Below are positions 57,928-64,000 of a DNA stretch of 64,000 bases, piece by piece; positions within the stretch are counted from its first letter, which is position 1, and each line of letters starts with the position of its first letter. The stretch is taken from assembly GCF_041146795.1 (NCBI RefSeq), contig NC_135184.1, positions 4,055,967 to 4,119,966 of the forward strand, in the 5' to 3' direction. This DNA comes from Maylandia zebra (taxonomy: Eukaryota > Chordata > Actinopteri > Cichliformes > Cichlidae). Made by a program: the position numbers and the translations under genes. Below the pieces are notes generated by a model. That model had not been told where the DNA came from, made no database searches, and saw nothing but the letters and a program-made list of their open reading frames with translations.

Positions 57928-58416
57928 CAAGGGCGTAGATTTGGCATGGACGGAAGGGACATGTCCCCACCAATATCCAGCGATTATTGAATTGTCCCCA
58001 CCAATAATTTGGTCTCTTCTAGTAAAGAAAAATAAACCCGATAGAAAGAAAAAAACGATCTGTCAACCTCTCATTCACTTAGCGGTGCAGAAACAGTTAA
58101 ATTACGTTCTCTACTGGAGTCCTACCTCATGTGACAAATATGGCCAATGTGATTGGCTGTGCCTTTCAGGGAGCTCTTTTTAGTTTCACTTAGTCATTTG
58201 TTTAATAGTAATTTAACATTATATAATTCACATATAAAACTATGAATTGTAATTTTAAATGGTTTAAAAGTATGTAGAATAGCATATGTAGGCAAGTATA
58301 TTTCTCCTTTTTTTTTATCAAGAAGCAAAGACAAAAAAGGAAAAAAAAAAAGAAACAGGGCAGGGCTCGGTGGTTGAATCATCCCCACCAATGCTAAAAC
58401 CAAATCTACGCCCTTG
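57928..58416. mobile_element. Small TIR element (MITE), hAT-like
   Basis: 489 bp with inverted termini CAAGGGCGTAGATTTGG / CCAAATCTACGCCCTTG (17 bp). CCCCACCAAT motifs occur near both ends as subterminal repeats. No transposase. No clean target duplication is visible, so the superfamily is uncertain. Confidence 0.75.
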
Positions 58417-60540
58417 CAATGGGTTTGCAGTGTTTCGGGGGTTTTGTCAGATTTGGGACTGTATTAGTGCGTTAATACAGATATAAAAATATATAATACT
58501 GACTTAAATACCTACAGCTTACAAAAAAAGAGTAATGCATGCATTTATGAAGGTGGCAAAGCAACTTCATTAACATACAAATACATGGGGATCTGCTTCA
58601 CTAACATGTCAGGTTCATACAGTGGCACATTAGTAATAATGCAGCTCTCCTCTGGATAAATCCTAGTATCCACTTGAGTCTCAGTCAACACACAATCCCT
58701 ACAGCATCCACAATGTGGCAAAAAAGGGTAACCTCATTTATTCTTGATGTGAGATTCAGTGCTATGATAATAAAGTGAAGAAACAAAATATGGTAAATGC
58801 ATGCATGCAACAAAGACAGAAACCAAATCCTCTGTTCATCAATCCAACGGCATGTAGTACAAGGCAGGAGTAAGTACATAGAAGGTTTGGCAGGGTTGTT
58901 TCATATGCCCTAAGCCTAACCTGTTCAGGTGTGCTGCCTCCTAATGTAGCTCAGTTTCAACCACCAATGAACTGTCAACAAGGAATGTAAGGCCAGCCCT
59001 GTAGCCACCGCATTAGCATTTTCCAAAAAGAGAGTTTGTTTCTTTCTCTGTGTGTACCCCTGCAACAAATTGTCAATTCGTGAAGGCTGCACCCTGCCTC
59101 TCTCCCTGTGACACCTAAGATGAGCTCCTGTTTTGTGAATATTTTTATTCACATACAAATGGTGCCACATCACTCCAGTGCGTTCTGGAAGCACTACGCA
59201 AATGCCAAAGAAGAAATGCCTTTTCTTAAATCCAAAAGAAATTATTTTCTAAAAACTGACTGTAGTATAAGTGTATAAGTTTAGATGCTGTTGAACAATA
59301 TTCTGTATTTTATTTTTGCCAAGTGGGATTTCTGACCGTTTTTCTATTATCTGAGTTTTCCACATTAAAAGCTTGGAGCAGCGGACTCTCATTTAGCCAA
59401 GGGTTGGCAAAAAGAGTAAATAAAAAGAAAGGGGAATCGGGTGGTGCCATCTAATAGACTGAGATTTCGTTTGGATCTTTTTAGTCTAAGTTAATGCTGA
59501 AGTCACAGTTACCATAATTTTGGCCAGTATGACCATTTTAATTATTTAACATTTTATATTTAAAACAAAAATAAGCGAGGGTGGTGGGATCATCATCTGG
59601 TTATCTGGTCCAGACTTGAAGCCCCTCTCTGAAAGCAAAATTCCTGCCGGCCTGCTGGGCGAAGAGAGCCACAGGCGGCAGCGGGCTCTTGTGTAGCCAC
59701 CGACCGGCAGACAGAGAGCCGAAGCGGACATCCAACTGGGGGCACCCTGCAAACTGCTTTCCCTTACTGCCTCCTCTATCGTAATCTCTAACGCCATCCT
59801 CTGCTAACGTAAATTTCCCCTGTGTCTCCTTGGATGCTTAATGCCAAAAGTTTACTGTTAAAGAGAGAGAGGGTGGTGGCGACTTTATTTGGTATATCTA
59901 TTTTAAAAAAATAGCTCATAGCTGCTGCTTCATTATTGTCTGTTAGCCTGCAGACTGAGCTCCGATCAGGGTCCTTACACGTCTTACTCCTGTGTAAGCG
60001 TCACATACCTGTTATCTGTGACTTTATCCCGAGTCTTCGGCTGATAGCTGGCAGTCCGCGTTAAAGGCTGATCTCCTCTTCATACTGTACGATCGTGTTT
60101 TTAGCCTCTGAGCAGATTTTTTCAGCAGTTAATCGCTCGGACACTGAATTAAAGGCAGTGCTGCTCGGACAACTGAAATATTTCTCTCATACCACCAAAA
60201 CAGGCTCTTCAAGCTAACCGTCTACCGCACATAAAACACCATCCATCAGAGTCCTTGAACTGCACAAAGCTTTTGACCCACCTCATCAGCTGCATCCTTT
60301 CAGGCCGTGAAGGCCGCACTCAGCGTTTTTATATCTCTTACGTCGCGCTGGTCCTGTTGCCTAGCAGCGATGGCAGAAAATTGACACCCATTACTGAAAA
60401 AAACAAAGACCATGCTGGTGCTTTGAACCTGCTGTTTGTTCTGTTTTTAACACTCTGTGCTGAAGCTGAAGGAATGTGATGCAGCTTCAAACTAAATTAC
60501 TTTGATGGGACACAAGTGTGCTGTGACAAAGAGTTGTATC
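58417..60540. other. Intergenic, no gene seen
   Basis: Short open frames only (largest about 89 aa, no domain). The 59620-59800 stretch is GC-richer than its surroundings but has no recognised motif. Confidence 0.4.
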
Positions 60541-60775
60541 ATCCTAAAAATATGTGGACAAGCTCAGCTGAGGTGCTTTAACCTCCTCTACACCCCTGTT
60601 AGCATGATGACGGCGCCCTCGTGTGTTGTGCATCATCAGACTTCAGTTAACTTAGCAGAAAAAGATATAAAAAACTTCACTGAGCCTTCAGCAGCTTATA
60701 CATCATCAATAAAGAGAGGTTTAAATATCTGTGTGTGACACAGTGAGTCAGTTTGCTCACAGGAGCCACAACATG
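60541..60775. repeat. Duplicated segment related to the TRIM 3' flank (copy 2)
   Basis: Counterpart of 47521-47760, in the same orientation and with many small differences and indels. No TRIM coding sequence was found beside it. Confidence 0.7.
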
Positions 60776-61250
60776 TAACACTGCTTTTTCTCTCTTTGCC
60801 TGAAGCTCTTATGTTATTTAGCGCTGGAGTTACATTTCTCATGTGCATGGTGTAAGTGCTTAATCGACAACAGTGCCTGCAGAGGATGTGGGTGTGATCC
60901 ACAGTTGCTCTCCAGGATGAAGGAAAGGTTGGACATCTTTGATTGAAGGTGTGTGTTCTTTGCATAGTTTCACAAACTAGTTTCATTTTTTCCCCTCTAG
61001 CTTTAAATACTAAAAACTCACAATAAAAAATATTAGGTGACTTATTTGTAAGTAATTTCCCCATGCACCTTTGCACTAGAACTATAATTTCCCCTACCTG
61101 CCAAATCCTCATGGTGGCTACATCCATCTTTTATATTGTTATGTCGCTAAAACTGACCGCATAAATATATAATTAAGTCTGTGATCATTTGCTCACTGAC
61201 ATTCACACCAGTGGCCTGATTTAGGTTATTTTGTATCATCCTGTTCCTCT
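60776..61250. other. Intergenic, no feature seen
   Basis: One 143-aa minus frame (60696-61127) has no domain and looks fortuitous. Confidence 0.35.
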
Positions 61251-61254
61251 TTGC

Positions 61255-61740
61255 ACAAAGGAGCAGATATCAGTACTGCTGATGGAATAAGGACCTTCTA
61301 TGCCATACTCAGCTCTCCTACAGTGCCTGTCTCCCAGAACCTCCTCCATGCTCTTGAGAATGTGTTTGGCAAACACAGCAAAGCTTCTGGTAATTGCACA
61401 TATTGATGTGCCATCCAGGAGGACTCAGGCTACCTGTGGAAACTCTTAATGGTCCAAGTATCCGCTCGTGCTACCAGTAGTGACACTGGCAAATGCAAAA
61501 CTCTAGAAAAGATGAGGAGGGGGAAAATGTCAGTGGCTCCTTTTGTAAAACTATTCCTGTTTCAGGGGTTGTGTCATTGTTGCCCTTCTAGATGTTGTTA
61601 ATTTCATTAACACCAAAGCAGCTGAAACTAATTAGCAACCCCTTCTACTACTTAACTAACCAGATAAATATCCCAGAGGTTTAACTGATTTGATGCTATA
61701 CTCTGATTAAAAAGTGTTCTTTTAATATCTGAGCAGTGTA
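61255..61740. mobile_element. Tc1/mariner-type transposon fragment (one terminus)
   Basis: Ends in AAAAAGTGTTCTTTTAATATCTGAGCAGTGTA-like sequence (about 61709-61740), a diverged terminus of a common fish element whose inverted end begins TACACTGCTCAAA. The interior text (for example CATGCTCTTGAGAATGTGTTTGGC) is familiar from the same repeat. The other end was not found and no transposase frame survives. Confidence 0.5.
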
Positions 61741-62385
61741 TTTTTATGCTGTATGAACTGTCAATCTGCAGCTACTCTACACAAATATCTTCAATGAAGC
61801 AGCAACGCTCTGCAGCCAGAGCAGCTCAGGAACGGTAATACACACAGAAGCATGTTTCCTCAAATAATCAAAACCTCAGTTTCAAAATACATATAAAATA
61901 ATGACAGGCGCAACCAAAGCTTCATATTTTAGAAATGACACTTCAGAAAAAAATTGTCACGTTTTACAGAAATTTTTATTTAAATTTTAAGAATAAAGAA
62001 CCCACAACAATAAGGAACAGAACTAAATAAATCAGGATAAATAAATCAACAGAAGAGGTCCATATGGAAGCTTATTTTTTATGAAAAGTATTACAACATA
62101 AGGTGACCTCAAATCCATAAAGGCACATTGTTTTTGGTCTTGTAACTGTCAAGCTTTTAATTTTCTTTAAAGAGATTAAAGACTCTTTATTAGACAATAA
62201 AATAATAAAATCTTGGCTATAAAAAAAGCCAAGTACCCACAGAAAAATATTTTTTCTGTAACAACGCTGCCAAGTGAAAAAACTGAAGAATCTGGATCTA
62301 CAATTAATATTTATCACCTCACCAGCACTAACACAATATATAAATTTATAATATACATATGTACACAAACTGACCAAGCATAAAA
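61741..62385. other. Intergenic, no feature seen
   Basis: AT-rich; the 161-aa minus frame crossing into 62557 is not gene-like. Confidence 0.35.
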
Positions 62386-62870
62386 CTATGACCATCTGCC
62401 TAATATTGTGTTGGCTACCCTTTTGCTGCAAAAACAGCCCTGACTGTTCAAGGGATGGACTCCAGACCCCTGAAGGTGTACTGTGGTATGGACTTGTTTG
62501 TCCGACACATCCCACAGATGCTCGACTGGACTTATATCTGGGGAATTCGGAGTGCAAGTCAACACCTCAAAATTCTTGTTGTGCTCCCTGCAAGCATTTT
62601 TGCTTTTGGTGGGGCACATTACCCCACACAGAGAGGCCACAGGCTTCTTAAGGTTTCTTCACAAAAGGTAAAGAGGTCCAGTTACTTTCTTTCCAAACTC
62701 CTTAAACTAACATGCCTGGATGATTGAGAAACTACACACATCAGAGAATACCATTTCCATGAATGGGTGTTCATGGTCTACAACAATACTAGGTAGTTGA
62801 TACGATCTTCACATACCCATTGTCCACATGGCCAGGGATAAGCATGGACACTCCGACTGGTATGCAGTAA
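62386..62870 (-). pseudogene. Tc1/mariner transposase fossil
   Basis: On the minus strand a frame reads CTPNSPDISPVEHLWDVSDKQV, the Tc1 C-terminal NSPDLNPIEHLWD block around the catalytic acidic residue. Further right, CAGGGATAAGCATGGACAC (about 62831-62849) matches an earlier part of the same element, so the body is internally deleted and decayed. Confidence 0.7.
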
Positions 62871-62889
62871 TTCAATGTTATTTGTATAA

Positions 62890-63078
62890 CACAAAAACCC
62901 CAACAATCAGTCAACTCCCTATAAGTAAGCACTCTGTGACAGTGGGAAGAAAAAAAAAACTCCCTTTTAACAGGAAGACATCTGCTGCAGAACCAGGTTC
63001 AGGGAGGAGGAACAATTGACTACGACCAGTTGGGGTGAGGGTAAGACAACTATGCAGCGCCCAAACTGCAATGCACTG
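62890..63078. repeat. Common fish dispersed repeat fragment
   Basis: CTCCCTTTTAACAGGAAGAC ... GCAGAACCAGGTTCAGGGAGG ... GACCAGTTGGGGTGAGG is a sequence I recognise as highly repeated in fish genomes, but I cannot assign it to an element class. Confidence 0.5.
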
Positions 63079-63080
63079 TA

Positions 63081-64000
63081 CAGGGAGTGCAGAATTATTA
63101 GGCAAATAGCTGTATAGGCTCGAAAGCCTACTATCAATTAAGCATATTAGGTGATGTGCATCTCTGTAATGAGAAGGGGTGTGGTCTAATGACAGCAACA
63201 CCCTATATCAGGTGTGCATAATTATTAGGCAACTTCCTTTCCTTTGGCAAAATGGGTCAAAAGAAGGACTTGACAGGCTCAGAAAAGTCAAAAATAGTGA
63301 GATATCTTGCAGAGGGATGCAGCAGTCTCAAAATTGCAAAGCTTCTGAAGCGTGATCATCGAACAATCAAGCGTTTCATTCAAAATAGTCAACAGGGTCG
63401 CAAGAAGTGTGTGGAAAAACCAAGGCGCAAAATAACTGCCCATGAACTGAGAAAAGTCAAGCGTGCAGCTGCCAAGATGCCACCAGTTTGGCCATATTTC
63501 AGAGCTGCAACATCACTGGAGTGCCCAAAAGCACAAGGTGTGCAATACTCAGAGACATGGCCAAGGTAAGAAAGGCTGAAAGACGACCACCACTGAACAA
63601 GACACACAAGCTGAAACGTCAAGACTGGGCCAAGAAATATCTCAAGACTGGTTTTTCTAAGGTTTTATGGACTGATGAAATGAGAGTGAGTCTTGATGGG
63701 CCAGATGGATGGGCCCGTGGCTGGATTGGTAAAGGCAGAGAGCTCCAGTCCGACTCAGACGCCAGCAAGGTGGAGGTGGAGTACTGGTTTGGGCTGGTAT
63801 CATCAAAGATGAGCTTGTGGGGCCTTTTCGGGTTGAGGATGGAGTCAAGCTCAACTCCCAGTCCTACTGCCAGTTTCTGGAAGACACCTTCTTCAAGCAG
63901 TGGTACAGGAAGAAGTCTGCATCCTTCAAGAAAAACATGATTTTCATGCAGGACAATGCTCCATCACACGCGTCCAAGTACTCCACAGCGTGGCTGGCAA
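63081..64000 (+). mobile_element. Tc1-like DNA transposon, 5' part, runs off the window
   Basis: Starts with CAGGGAGTGCAGAATTATTAGGCAA after a TA (63079-63080). A second related copy of the end, GCATAATTATTAGGCAA, lies at about 63216-63232, giving the inverted/direct repeat terminus of this group. The transposase starts 19 bp after that repeat. Confidence 0.88.
63252..64000 (+). pseudogene. Tc1-like transposase, two frameshifts, C-terminus outside the window
   Basis: MGQKKDLTGSEKSKIVRYLAEGCSSLKIAKLLKRDHRTIKRFI is the N-terminal paired-type helix-turn-helix. Compared with the family as I know it, about 7 bp are missing near 63480 (AAKMP | PVWP) and one G near 63735 (GKGR). Between them the frame runs TGVPKSTRCAILRDMAKVRKAERRPPLNKTHKL to KVLWTDEMRVSLDGPDGW (first catalytic Asp). 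After the second shift another frame gives FMQDNAPSHASKYSTAW (second Asp). A non-functional, fairly young copy. Confidence 0.85.

Noticed and set aside
62072-62557. 161-aa minus-strand frame
   Set aside because: It crosses from unrelated AT-rich DNA into the Tc1 fossil in the wrong frame.

Overview
The window comes from a vertebrate, almost certainly a teleost fish and possibly a cichlid. The evidence is the mix of fish-type mobile elements (RTE/Rex3-like, Rex1/L2-like, Tx1/L1-like, hAT, Tc1), a finTRIM-like RING/B-box/SPRY gene and a teleost-style acidic-leader C2H2 gene.

Bases about 1630-39629 (roughly 60% of the window) are a head-to-tail array of U1 snRNA genes on the minus strand. Each monomer is a 164-bp U1 gene with its 3' box and about 116 bp of promoter carrying a PSE-like element. 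A 715-bp TIR-bearing DNA element (MITE) is inserted between the 3' box of one gene and the promoter of the next. U1 plus MITE gives a unit of about 1,022 bp. I count 32 U1 copies in the array plus partial copies at both ends. The right end keeps a MITE-free spacer with the empty insertion site. Two U1 sequence classes occur: 'B' has the canonical stem-loop I loop, while 'A' (20 copies) carries two changes in the U1-70K binding loop. Shared variants show higher-order repeats of 4 units (4,091 bp) and 5 units (5,092 bp), as in satellite DNA.

The array is riddled with insertions. At the left edge (1-1629) is the 5' part of a Tx1/L1-clade LINE, with CCHC ORF1 and the start of the APE endonuclease, joined to U1 nt 41. 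At 37955-39280 is a 5'-truncated LINE 3' end of similar type, flanked by a perfect 15-bp duplication of U1 nt 39-53. Both lie in the same orientation at essentially the same U1 position, which suggests a U1-targeting LINE family. An intact RTE-type LINE (17751-20984, 1,014-aa ORF, 14-bp TSD) and a non-autonomous hAT element (23205-24483, 8-bp TSD, BED-finger exons) interrupt two MITE copies.

From 39630 to 64000 the sequence is ordinary gene-poor fish DNA. It holds a GC-rich dispersed repeat, a Rex1/L2-like LINE 3' end inserted among possible gene remnants (43-45 kb), one intact single-exon TRIM gene (47965-49617, minus) with TRIM-derived remnants near 51.9 kb and a shared 3'-flank repeat at 60.5 kb, a 9-finger C2H2 gene exon (53894-55074, minus), an orphan C2H2 leader exon (57121-57465), a small TIR element (57928-58416) and three Tc1/mariner fragments near the right end, the last running off the window.
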